Shown piece by piece: positions 33,352 to 46,600 of a stretch of DNA of 64,000 nt. Under the pieces are notes generated by a model, which did no database searches, was not told the DNA's origin, and saw only the letters and a list, made by a program, of their open reading frames with translations. Each line of letters opens with the position of its first letter. Position 1 is the stretch's first letter. A program made the translations under genes and the position numbers. The stretch is from positions 56,498,042 through 56,562,041 of the forward strand of contig CM060734.1 in NCBI GenBank assembly GCA_030704615.1. Direction: 5' to 3'. This stretch comes from Takakia lepidozioides. Taxonomy: Eukaryota > Streptophyta > Takakiopsida > Takakiales > Takakiaceae.

Positions 33352-36300
33352 TCACACGTCTTGTGATGCAGTAATGTACTTCTGCAGAGTTGAAATATCT
33401 AGTGCCTTGAATTCTTTCACAGCCTCCAACACAGCTGAGCCCAGTTTCACAGCAGCTTCATGTGAAGGTGCCTACATCACATCAAGGATGCAGAATGATC
33501 AGTGACGAACTGGAAGAGATGTGTGTTAGTAAGAAGCATTTGCATGAGCAAAAGATCTGCTTGGTTTGCACAAAGAATTGCGCTACTCATCAAAATGCTT
33601 TCGGTGCAAACATGTCACCAGTCATACACAAACACCCACTGCAAAATAGCTAGATGACACACCAAATTTTTGGAAAGAGACCAATGCACCTTCTGATAGA
33701 GCAAATACTACCAATGCCCAGCTTTTTTGGAGGGCAGCACATACCTCAATATTCAAAGGAAGGACAGGATCGTGTAATGACAGTCGCAAGAGGAACCAGC
33801 CACCATATCCTGACACTCGAAGCTGTCACTAAGCAGACACGGCAGCCACTGTTAACCGGTGTTTGTCTAGATCAAGGTCACACTTGGTGTTCCAACAGTA
33901 ATCAAAACCATCTGTGGGTGCGATGGTGAACTAGTAGAAGGGCTTCTTCTAGGTGTGGCCCATTAACCCCTTTCACATTGCTTGTAAAAACACAAGTTAG
34001 ACATGGGGACTATCTCATCACTATACAGTAGCTGGGAGGATCAATGGGTGTGGAAAGATTATGCACTACCTGCCTAGTGAAAAAATCAAATCTCTCCCTC
34101 ACTCATACATAAACGACACAGAATTCGCATAGGGGACTTTGGCCCTGGCTTCGATTCGGGGTCTGAAGTCAAATGTCCCTGCTTATGAATCTTTCAGAAA
34201 AATACCATAAACAGAATACAGAAGAACATGGTAAATCCTCACCCCTTCATAGTTGACGGCAGCCTTTTTCAGACTTGAATCAGACATCACCACACCGTCC
34301 AGGTGACTCAGGACTTGCTCTCCATAAGCTCTAAATCCCCTGAAGATATCCAGCAATGCTCCTCCATAAATACAAGTGACAGGCCAGGGAGTGTGCTCTA
34401 TATCGTGCATGGGAACCTTCTGCAAGAGAACATCTTGTGATACGAGCACACCTCGTCTTTTGTGAGTCCCTTCAGTGTTTATACTTTTTCAGGTTATACC
34501 CATGGGAAAATATGAGCAAATATGAGAAACTTCTTTCAAAGACACTCAACTATACATCATCAAGGATCTTTCAACTGCCTGAGAGACAGGTCTAGAAACT
34601 AGATTATCTTGTTATTTTATTCTTAATTCCAAAACATGTAGAAAAACCCTTTCTACAAAACATCAGAGAGCTGGAATATATGCAAGGGCGCTATAATATG
34701 AGGTCGTTAGAAAAATGCTCATGCATCCAACAGTCCCAGTGCAATGCATGAAGATATATCCAGGCCAAAATGTCAGGAATTGCTTCAAAGAGGATCAAGT
34801 ACCGTGTGCCAACATCAGAATGAGACTGGTCAATCTTGAACCTCAACTCAAGAGCTACATCGGCTTCCGTGAGCTCCCCGATAAGATCAGAGAGCACTTG
34901 GCTACCATGACCTTCCCCTGCAGCCTTGGCAGCTGCTAGCTTTATCAACAATTTCACCTGCCAACATAAGCTTTCAGTTCAAGCTCTATGACAAGATGCT
35001 CATTTCTTCTAGCTGATGGATTGGATAGTGCTTCTCCACTGCACCTCAGGTAATCAGGCTGCCCAGTTCCTAAGAGTTCTTATGTAGCAATTACACAACA
35101 AAAGTTTAGAGGAGTTTAGAAGGCCCTCCTGTATCCACCAAGGTACAGAACTACAATGGCAGAGTGGCACTCTACCATCCCCAGAACACCCTCCTTTTCA
35201 TGCTATTCTTGAATGTGTTATTCCTTTTCTCCCTGTTTCATTTCAGCAACCACCCCTCCACTTAGGAAACAGAAACGACACAAGTCTCTGGAAGCTTCGA
35301 GAGGATGACATTATAGTTTGCACTTCATCCTCATTATAGAGCCAAAACTGTCACTGAACGTCTTAGTTAAATTACTTGAGGTGTCACAAAAATACTCGTG
35401 AGGATCAGGCTTAACACACCATGAGATAGGCGCCATCGTCCAGCCAGTGGTTCTCCTTAAGAGCGCCATGTCCACTTGTCTCAATCGCCAGGTGCGCCTC
35501 CTCTCCAACCTTATTCTATATCAAGGAATGACTACGGTAAATTTGGAAGAGAATGTACTCATGAGATGTTTGCTGCTCAGTTTGGGCAGAAGAGAGCATA
35601 TATGAAATGCATTTTGGAGCATTAGCAAGAGTAGTTGTCTAGCCAAGCTTCTGAAACTTATAAGAAAAATTCATTTTACTGAAGTTTACACAGAATTAAC
35701 CTTATTCAAGTACAAGTAGCAGCAGATCACAGAGGCCAATAACCAAATGCCAGCCATGAAGGATAGGATAGAAGAACCACAAACCAGGCGAATGCCTTCA
35801 TCTATCACATTTTTGTAGCCCCTCTTGAAGCGGTGATGTTTCCCACCTGCTCTCATTCAAAGACACGCAGACATTAAATTCACTGTTTGATTGTGTCATC
35901 AGAATTTCCCACCAGTGTCAAGCAAATACTACTGGCAGACTCCAGGTCTGCCAGTATGTAAGGGTACACAAACTACAGCCATCTTTCCAAATAAGTATAT
36001 GAAGCTCATTATATCTGGACTTAATTTATATGAAGATACATGTAAACCAAAACTCACCAAGCTTATCTTCAATGAAAGTGGTCAGGCCATCAGACGTCAC
36101 GCTGTCAGTCACAATTGTTGTCCCTGGATGCTAGGTACAGCAATGCAGAGTCCAGAACTCAGAGCCTTTACAAGCCCTTCTCATGACCATCTTGTCTTTA
36201 CTTAATCCTACAAAAATTTCGCCAGGCAAGTGAAAGGAGCCAGTATTCCACTTGCAAGACTTCACAATGCTAAGTCGAAAGGGACAACTGGGATCCACCA

Positions 36301-39300
36301 AGCATTACCATGGACACAAAAGTTCTGGGCTTGCCACACTTCATGGCTTCACAGTGATGACAATCATAAGTCCTCCTTGTGAACCTGATGATTCACTAAA
36401 ACTTGGGCTATTTAAACAGCATAAGGCTTTGCTTGAAGAAAAATAGGAACATTATAGGATGCCAAATATGTGGCACACACTGTTCTTGTAATCTTTTGGA
36501 GCCTTACGGCCTGGAAACAAGAAGAGAGATGAGCCTCACCTCTACTAACACAATTGCAGACATGAGCGCAATGAGGCGATTGCGGTTCAACTCTCTGCCA
36601 CTAGAATCTACAGCAGCAGCCCTGCCAGGTCAGCCACTTATACTTCATCAGACATTGGCACCACAAATCATACTCCTAGCCTAGACAGTTTACTTCCTTG
36701 TATCATGGTTGTGCTGCTACTCCCACCCTGCTAGCATCACATTACTCAAATAGTAGAAGCGGAAGAAAAAGAAGATCCAGTACGTCTACCAGGAGAAACT
36801 TTACAAAGGGCTACAGTGGTCCCTGAGGGCCTGTGGGAGAGAGAGAGAATGTACTCATAAGACGTCCTTTGCCATAGAGAGAGAGTGGGAGCTCCACAAA
36901 TTGAATAAGACAGTAGTGGAAGTTGACTGACCTGTCAACGTCAGTATCAAAGATGATGCCCAGGTCTGCCTTGTGCTCCAGAACTGCACGAGTAATGGAT
37001 TCCATTGCTTCTTTGTCCTCAGGGTTAGGGATGTGATTTGGAAACATTCCTGCCCGCCGATAAGGAAACATGTGCAGAACAAAAACCAATTACATCACAA
37101 CATCCAACCAACCCCACCATCTTTCTGCAGCCTATCACAGACTATTCTTTTAACTCCAAATCAACAGCTAGGGCTAGTGTGTACACATCTGGAAAATACA
37201 CAATTGATTGGTCATGCTCTTAGGCGCTGCTAATGCAGATGACCAGCTAGAGCTGTTGTAAAGAGTACAACCCAGTAGCTACTCAAACATTCTTGCAGAT
37301 TGTGAACCAATAACCATGCCAGAATATGCATCTCACAACTCCACACTTGCTGCTAACTGACAAAACTATGCCCATACCATCGGGCTCCAAGAACTGGCTC
37401 CCAGTAGTAACTGCTCCCAGGGGCTCCAGCACCTTTCCCTGCATCCAGGCCAATATGCCTTTCAAAATGTTGGACCTACAAAACAAACGGAACTTTTGGA
37501 AAAAAAACTCTCACAACCTTTGATTTTGGTTTCTTATGCTCAAATCTGACTTATGATTGAACTGCACTTCACGACACAATATGTGACTGTGTGCACATCC
37601 AAGGGAAGGACGTTAAGAGTGTAATGCACTCGTGTAACAGAACCCTTTAAAGATTAATAAATCAATACCTAACTACCCTCGCCATTTACATCACCCATAT
37701 GCTGACCAGATCCCGTGTCTTCCAAAAACCGCAGATATGACTCATGTAAGAGAATGCCTGCCAATGACCCTGATACTGCACCTCAAGACTAAACCTTTTC
37801 CAGTATGTTGTGACTCCCATTTTGGGATGAAGAACACAGAGAAGAGCATCACGGCTTTCAAAGAAATCAAGAGAGTCAGGCACATACAGGAAAAAACCCT
37901 CCTGCTCCATTGCCTGCATCCACGACTATGTGAAACCCCTCCAGCGGCCGCTCTGAAGAGGGACAACACAAAGGGCAACTCAGTTTACGTGCTGATTGAG
38001 TATCCAATACTACACACAGAATGTCAAATGGCTCCTAATGAGGAAGGCCAAGATGTTCAGGTGGCAGAACAAGTGAGTTTGCTGCAGTGCAGTTGAGCAA
38101 TCACAACAACCCAATGTGCCTCTCAATGAGCAGGCCTCTGTTGAGCTTGCTTTGGAGACTCTGTAGAGAAATAGCAGCAACTTCTACAGCTAGCATCATC
38201 CTAAACCCAAATGCTGTGCAAATGAATGTGCATATGGACAACCTTGACCTGTATCTCATGGATGCCAATAATAATTGTCACTAGACTTCTAGCAAGCAAT
38301 TATGTTACATACTACTGAAAGTGATCCTCCCTCAATTCAACCCAAACCCACAAACCTCCCCAACTTCCTTTTTTCTCTGGCTCGTATTGGGTCCAGCCTC
38401 CCACATGCTTACCCTTTCCTCCTGCTCCTCTACGAACTGCATTTGCCAGGTCTGAAGTGTACTGCTCCATATAATCCACCTCCTGAGCCACTTTTGTTGC
38501 AACACCGGCCGCAGTTTTAGTGCTACTTTCAGAAAGGGCAGAGTGTATTTTTGTTGCCCTTGTTAAGATGTCACTGATGTCGGTTTTCCCGAGACCCCCC
38601 TCATTGGTGAAGAACTTCAACCCATTTCTGTTCCATGGAAGATGACTAGCTGTAAAACATTCAAGAGGCAAAATAATTTAGGCACCGTACAGTCATCAAC
38701 AAGTACAGAGCACAACCTGAAACTCACCCAAAAATCCAGAGCCTTTCATGGAGCTCCTGCAGGAGGGTTGCAAGAGACCTGATAAGACTGAAACTCTGTT
38801 ATAGGGCTCGTGCTGGCCTGCACAGGAGGACAAACACCCATGCACGATCTATCCTGGAGATGTAACACAAAAACAAGTTTGTTCTTCAATGAAAGTAGCT
38901 TGGCTCAGCATGAACCTTTGTCCCAGATTTTGGTTTGAGCCTACATTTTGACAAATGTGATTTCTTCGACAATGACATATACCTGGATGTCATACAATCA
39001 ATCTCCTCTCCAATTTGTGATTGTGCACATTGATGTTACGTTGAAACACCAGCTACGTCCCAGGCCTAACGAGTGCAGGTCGCAGGCAAAAGCTTGTTTT
39101 GAAAAAATAATGCAGATGACATCACAACATCACTAGCGAAACTCAGGACTAATGCAGCTGTCGTGATCAGCTCTAAGCCCTAACCCAATGTAGAAGCATA
39201 TAGCTTTGCAGTTTGGCTACATGATTTGACAACAAACCTCAAACTCACTTCTCCAACCACACAGCCAGAGGATCGAAGAGGGACCTGTGATCATGATTGA

Positions 39301-41788
39301 CCCATTTACAGGGCACAAAATCTCTTCCTGGTCTGTGATAGTGCTGTTGAACATTGCCGGTGTTGATGCCAGCCTGTCCATCAATACCATGACAGAAGAG
39401 GGTTTTGTTCAGAGTGGCTTGAGTGGTACCTGGAGCAAAAACCTAACTCTTTCATCTGCTACTGGCTTCTGATCAAGAATGTCTGGCTCAACCAAACATT
39501 GCCATCAAAAACTGCAGCTAACATTGTCCAAAAGAAAGACTGTACCATATCATAACAGATGGAGGAGGCTCCACCTTTGTGTTTTCAGCGAGGTATTTGT
39601 TCCCTAACAGACTTCCCTAACAGCTTCCACTTCCCTTCATCATGTCGTGGCTTCTTGATGGTTGGTCCAAGGGATATCCCAAGCTGAGAAATCCTAAAAC
39701 ATGATAGAGAATTAGTGCAAAACGTACTGAAAAACCAAGAGCCAATCCTTCCATGAAACACTTACCCATATAGAACAACATCCAATCCAGCCCCGGCAAT
39801 ACCCCGTGCTGCGGCTGCCTGCACAACAATACACAGCAAATTCAAATTGCAAGGTCACCTTTCCAGCAAGCTTTTACCATTCCTTACCTGAGAGTTAAGC
39901 AGTAACTAGATGGCAATCCTTCACCACTTGCAGCCATTGGCAATGGTTGCTGTCAAGCCATAGATGGTGAGTCCAACAACTCCTTATGCAGCCTTGTGCC
40001 ACTGATCCAACTACTCCTAGAGTGGCTGTAAGGCATTCTCAGGTGCCTTCTCTGCTCTGAGCCCTCCCAGGAACACTTAACTAGCAAGTGTCAATGAGGA
40101 CCATGGAAAGGAATGGTGTTGACTGCTCTAAGAAAACAGATAACTTAGCCCACCACACAGAGATCAAGCATGCATGGCCCAATATTGAGCCCAAGGGCCC
40201 AGTGACATGTACGCTGTGAAAAGGAAGTCACTGACACACCAAAAATTTACGCTGTGCAAGACAATGCTCTCATCACAGCATACTCAACTCACAAGTTTTA
40301 GATTATATGATACTACATTTGAAGTCCATGATATTCCAAAATGCAAATGTCATGGTTTGAAAGATTTAGCATGGAGTGTTGTGCACACCTGGAGAGACTC
40401 AGCAGATATTCTGGAGTCATGGCCAATAGAGACACGTAGCCGGGTCGTAAAATCTGAGTTCTTTTTATCAAGTAACCATGCTGCAAAAGCTGCAGCAATG
40501 GCCTCAGTGGCAGCTTCAGTCAGATTGACCTCTTCCCCCTCCACACCAGATACTGCCACTCCTCGTATATCACTGCAAAACCCCCATGTCAGCAGATGAT
40601 GTCCTGTCAAGTCCAAAATGCTGCCAAATAATTCACTCAAGACCACCAAAAACTTGTCATCTGAGAAAAGTAGCTGTTGGTTGGGTATGGCCTGTAACCA
40701 TTTAGTCGACACACTCTTATGGGAGAAAGAACTGACTTTCCTTGCCTTGTACTCAGGAACTTAAGAAACTGTTCATAGGCTCCATGCCTACTGGCGTTAG
40801 GGGGACGAGAGGACAGCAGAACTAAGTGCACTACCAATGCAGACTCTTCACTCCATGGGAGTTACCTTAAAAGATGTTGTTGATTGAGATGTTGCAAATT
40901 TTCCCAAGAAACTAGAATAAATTTGACAAGAGTAATCACGGATACAAGGATGGCCACAGCTTTTCACATTGTCTGCAGCTTCTAGAAAAAAAGAGCAAAG
41001 AATGATCCTTCTCCATTTCAGGCTTTCACCCTCCAGCTACCCCTTATATTTTGCAGCCTGAAGCTACAATATCAACTACTTAGAGTTCTGCTAGCCCATC
41101 TTAACAACCTTAAGAGCTAGTAGGTGCCCCTTATACACATAAACGGCACTATTAAATGCAAAAATCAAAGTGATGTTGGGAGTGCCAAAAAAAGACAAAA
41201 AGAGGGCAACTAGCCATATCAGCAAAGCAAAGCTGCAGTACCAACATACCTGCCATTTTGAAGCTTCTTGAAATCTATCTTTGCTGCCAGGGTAGATTCA
41301 CTCCCTGTTGAAACGGCAGCTGCAATACTCACCTAACCATGGTTAGTGCTTGAATGATGGTTCTTGATACCACATAGTTTGAACATGCAAGAAGGCAAGC
41401 AAGAATGACAGGTTCATAAACATTATCTTTCTCTTTGCTGTTTGTTATAATGTTTATGAAACACATTCATTAAGAAATTGTAAGGTATAAGACTGGTATA
41501 AGACTGTGAATTATGTATGAGAACATGAGAAAGGTTGCACTAACCACGTGTTATCATTTTAAGATTGCTGCTACTCCCACAAGGCAGGGTAGGTAACACA
41601 AGGTTCCCTGCAAAACCACGGCCACTGCAAAGAAGTTTTGTTGCAGGATTGATTCGCAAATTCCGGAGGCCTGAAGAGGGGAAGCCCTCAATTTTGGCCT
41701 TGCTACAAACTTCACTCGGAAAGGTGCAAGCAGGGAATGATGGCTTCCACAGCTGCCACAGAGAAGCTGCACAGTACCCCACCATCAT
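33352..41788 (-). CDS. Plastid-type phosphoglucomutase/phosphomannomutase family protein
   Basis: A member of the alpha-D-phosphohexomutase superfamily, closest in my reading to Arabidopsis At1g70820. About 16 exons. Assigned ones: 41788-41545, 41319-41250, 40572-40389, one near 39840-39774, one ending near 39288, 38649-38413, one near 37975-37890, one near 37435-37375, one near 37060-36930, one near 36630-36535, and further ones near 36140-36055, 35855-35795, 35490-35415, 34960-34800, 34355-34240, 33815-33715 and 33466-33352 (TGA stop). Motifs in order: NGSDIRGVA; the active-site serine loop TASHLPWNRNG; DAGNGAGGFF; FPNHIPNPED; the metal loop DTDVDRS; the sugar-binding loop ETSGHGALKENHWLDDGAY; and a phosphate-binding domain VNYEGLRVSGYGGW. 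The family moves a phosphate between C6 and C1 of hexoses. The first exon is Ser/Arg-rich and low in acids, so a plastid transit peptide is likely. The start is the ATG at 41788 (a second at 41785). Confidence 0.88.
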
Positions 41789-41859
41789 TCCAATATTGTT
41801 AGTGACTCTAGTTCCGCTACTGCAACCAGAACTCCCACTCCAGTCAATTGGCAAATCAA

Positions 41860-43640
41860 AGACCTGCTCCAGGGTTCACAAAACCTTTGCATGCAGGTGT
41901 CCATGCGGATTCAGTCTGACCACCAATACTGAAGTGATATCCAGGTACTAGGAGCAACATGCAAGAGCAAACCCAGGCTGGCAGCGCTGGCAGTGTTTTT
42001 CAGTCAACAAGGAGCGGGAGCTGCAAACTGACGTCGATCGGCAGAGGAGGATTTTGGCTGCATAATAAAATCCAATGCGATAGTCAAATTGGGTAACTGG
42101 TCGTGAATCATCAGGTTCGCAGGCCTTGTCAAATGAGAACCTGTGCGCTCTCCAAACTGACTGCATTCGTCTCCACAGACTGTCACCTCTACGACTAACT
42201 GCGATCGTAGTCACCACATGACATGGTGTAAGCCACACCTGGCTTCTGGAAGAACTAGTAAGCTGATGGATGTGCACAAGCTGAGTAAGATCACCAGCGA
42301 TAATTTAGACGTCGAATTCATCTTACAGCAATTTCCGTGTTCTTAACTTACTGAGTCTGAGAAAACTCTTCACCACTCAATTCCATACCTGCATGAGACT
42401 GCTGTACCTCATCTCATTCACAGATGACAGACACTGAAAAAGCACGACCCATCATGTACACCCCAGAGTACGGCAACTCAACGACCAACACAGCAGATGC
42501 ATTGAATGCTTTTGAAACCCAATAGCCAAAACGAGCACTAAACAACGAGGGAAGAAAGTATTCCTACAAGCCATGGTTGATCATTCACTGGTGGGTGGTA
42601 TGTCCCTCGATCCAAGCACGCTCCCCTCGCACCCTGTGTGCGTTGGCGTGGGGGGAGGACTGGGCTGCGAGAAGACAATGGTACACGACTGCCAGGTGTG
42701 TGTCGCATGCCATGCCTACTACTTAACACTAGAAATCTAGAATCATGCCAGTTGTGCCAGGGACTGCAATGGATCCACAACAGATGGACTCGCACAATGA
42801 TAATATAAGAACAGCCGTCATTTCCAGTACATTACGCACATGAAACTCTGTAATGGAACCTCCAAAGGTCGGAAATGGTATGAGACCTTTTCAGATAGAG
42901 AGTTTTGCAGTTGCAGGGAGAGAGAGGCCAAGTCTTGGCCATCTTATTTTGTTATGGAAGTAGTTTTCCTGGTCAAGCTCTCCTCATTACAGTAAAGGGG
43001 GTAAAGCCATGAAGATAGGTAAGCTGATGAAACTATGTATGTAGCTTGAAGGATTGAAAGCTTTGCTTCTGTGTTACTGTGCTGCTTGCACAAATCGTGT
43101 GCACAGTAGTATCCTAATTTTAACCTGTAATGAAAGCTGCTGAGATTCCAGAATGGGCTGCATATTTCCTCACTAAACCTCATTGACATGTATCATAAGC
43201 TGCAATGTCTAAAATTACAACAGCGTTCTTGCCACCACCTGTCACGCCCACCAGCTGCGATATGAAGCCTTATTCTACCACATTCTAAACACGAGTCCAA
43301 ATCAAGAAGCACAGCAAAAGTTATACTGGGGTTCGGAAAGGCACATGCTACATATAAACACCCATTACAAAAATGTCTCATCTATGATCTGTAGAAGTAC
43401 ATGAACTTTCAATATTTGAAAGAAGATGCGCACTTGATTACCCAGAAATGTTTACTCCCGAAGTTGTTGGTTTATCTTATTTACAGGCATTGGAATGCCT
43501 TCCGCACCATCAAATACACACCTCAAACAGCTTATGGATCTCTAACCAGACATAAGGTGGGTATCTAGCTAAAGCTGTTGAGCTGCAGGCAACACCTGTG
43601 GATGACAATTCAGGATCTGGAGATATTCACATGTTATTTG
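41860..43640. other. Intergenic region upstream of the phosphohexomutase gene
   Basis: Holds the presumed promoter of the phosphohexomutase gene at its left and the 3' flank of the SANT gene at its right. The open frames here lack homology and splice context. Nothing else is supported. Confidence 0.4.
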
Positions 43641-43647
43641 CAGTGGA

Positions 43648-46600
43648 TCATTGATTCCTATCAGATAGTTTTTCTACAGGTGATTCAGAATGTTGCTTTG
43701 GGCCTTGTGAGACTGCAAGCGAGGAAGATAAAGGTGAGGTTTTCTCCTTTGTACCTGTGTCCGCACCAGATGGGCAACCAGGACTGGACCCATTAGGGAT
43801 ACTGGGAGGTGATGAAATTGCTCCAGTTACACATGTAACAGGTGAAGTGAGTGGCAGACCAATATTGGCTGGAGCTCTCTTATTGTGGGCTGCCTTATTG
43901 TACTGCACTGCAGAGATGCAACACCTTCCAGAATGTGACTCTTTTTGCGAAGAATCACCTGCACCTGTTGTACATGTTGACACTACTGGTGCTCCACTCT
44001 TTGATGTTCCAGTTGCTATGGGTGGGGTCGTTGAGACTGACTGCCTTCTCACTGAGGAGGCAGCTGGGTTGTCAACATCGTTGGATGGCTGTAGCTGTGT
44101 CTTTTGCGTTTCTAGACCTGCAGTGCGATGGCCATCATTGGAAGAGGATGGCGAGTTTGAGTGGGATCTTGGGCCAGATCTACTTGCACCATTTGACTTG
44201 CTCAACTGGTTGGGTGCAGCTGGCATATGAGAATTACTGGATGACGCTTGAGTCAATGCGACGGGCACGACTAGAGGGCTTGACTTTGAGGCACCATTTC
44301 CAGAAGCTCTGCCTGGCTGGTTCTTCGATGTGTGTTGCAACGGCAGTCGCTGTGGAGTGATATTTTGGGGCACGGCACCTGCACCATAGAACTTTTCAGT
44401 CTCAGAATGTTTGAAAATAGTTCCCATGCAAACAGGTAACCGCATACCATGAATCACTGGAGTTCTACAGGCTGCTATATACAAACTACGCATCAGTGCA
44501 GGCCAGCCTCCAACACATAGCCTGAGAGGTTCAAGGCAATGAGGCGACACAGTTGGTGAGCCAAGGTTCAGATCGGCATAGGCCTGCTGGAGGTTACATT
44601 GTGTGATTCACCCAGCTGCAAATGGGGTATTGCCTTGCCAAACTGGATACCTGGGAGCTTTCGAGGCTGGGGGAAGAATCAGGTGACAAATTGCCCTGGT
44701 CACACTGTGTGTGGCCGTTAGAAAGTGCCCACCTAGTCCTCACAGGTGAAGGAGGTACTAGCTCCGGCCGTCGTCATTCTTCTTCTTCTTCTTCTTCTTC
44801 TTCTTCAGTGCAGGCCTCCAGTGGTGTGTGGCATCCACATCTATCAGCCCTTGTAAAGAAGCCACAAATGCAAATTACAAAGAAAATATAGATGGACATA
44901 AAAAGGCAATCCCACAAATAATCTTGAAAATGTCTTCGAGCTGTCATACATCTAGCAGACTTCCGCCTTTCGTTTGACTTACCTGCGCCAGTGCGAATGT
45001 AGTGCACAATAGCTCCTTGGCCCCGTGCACTGACACTGTTCAAGGGTTGAACACCCATGCCTGCTTGATTTGAATGCCCCACTTTGGTCATAGGTACACC
45101 TCCAGGTCCAATGTGGACTACGTTGCCAGATTGGGCAGCCATTAGCAGTGATGCAGCCGCTGAGGCGGGCGCAATGCGTGCTCCCGCTGCTACTGCCGCT
45201 GCTTGCACCATCGGGTCTGGACCATGAAGGCCCTTGTGTCCTCCGCGTGCTCCATTTGCCCCTGTACTGTTGCGGGGGACATACTTCCCACCGGTAGAAG
45301 TTATCCCTGCCGTTGTTGAGGGCATTGGGACCGTGTGCCACATCTCAGTGCCTCCAACAGATGCTGCCTGGGCGGCTGCTGCACTCATGACCATGGCCCC
45401 CGGGGCAAGCAGGCGTGTTCCACCAGTTGATCCAGAAACCACAGTGCCTGTGCTTCGCCCTTGCCCAGTCCCAGTTGCTGTGACTGAAGCCCCGTTGGCA
45501 CGCATGGAGCCTTGATTCTGCGCCTGCTGCCGAAGCCCATTTGCAGTCCGGGAGGGTGGACCACCATTTCCTGTCGCTCCTCGCACACGGTGGGTATCGC
45601 CCACACCAATGGATCCCACATGTCCTGCCGAGGAGCTCACAGCATACAAAGCCACAGGTTCTGGTCCCTGGCCCTGTGGGTTTCCAGTTCCAGTGGGAGG
45701 TACCACTGCGACAGATGGAGGGATGACTGGAGGAGCCCCGACATAGCCCAGTGGCATCCCCGTCGATTGTACTGGCCCTGGACTTGCTGAACCTGTGCTG
45801 CTGCCAGCCACTGTTTGCCCCACACCACTGGGGCTTGATACTGTGGCCGGCACAGATGAAGAGGCCACCGTCTGTGCCTGTATGGTACCAGGAGCTGAGG
45901 GGGCAAATCCTGGCGCAACCCGAAATCCTGCTTTTTCTTGCACCTCCCGTCGCTTTCTGATGAGTGCCCATCTCTGCACAGCCAGAAAACACCAAAACTT
46001 GAGTATATACCAATGTGAGTCAGTTACATCTCCAATACCCTCACACACCTTCACTGTTCCAGCCAGTCAAATGGCAATACTTTTATTGCTCCAGGCTGAT
46101 GGGCTATATGCTGAGTGCCAATCTGTCCATCACACAATTCCCAGCTAGATCCATGGGCCGCAGTCTCTAAACAGGTCTTGGGAGTACTCACCCTATGACT
46201 CCTCCAAATACCTATTTCTGCTCAAGAACACCCACCAACTTTAAAACAAGCTGTTCATGGGACAACTGCCATGAATCCTAGACGAATGTCTAGCTTTCCC
46301 AGCAAGAAACTTCTGCTTAAGCTATTGTCCAGGCTACGTAGAAACACCTTTCCAGCCCCACCAAGAGCAAACCTAAACAGGATTACAAACCTAAAGGGGC
46401 ACTTTTACCAATACGAGGGACAACGTGCTATGCTATGATGAAGATCGGTGGCCAGAAACTTGTAGATTTAACAGAATACGCTGCGAAATGGGGTGTGTTG
46501 CTTGTATTGCAGCCCTTATGATCCAGTCATCTGTGAGGAGGATGCACTGACTGGCTCAGACTCCTATATTCAAGAATTGTCCATAGGGGTGTGTCAGTGT

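Noticed and set aside
42538-42795. Minus-strand frame of 85 residues upstream of the phosphohexomutase gene
   Set aside because: No homology, and the plastid leader exon at 41788-41545 already supplies a start with matching phases.
44774-44983. C-terminal poly-Glu extension of the SANT protein
   Set aside because: It is read through a good donor at 44982 into an intron and reflects the (TTC)n microsatellite.
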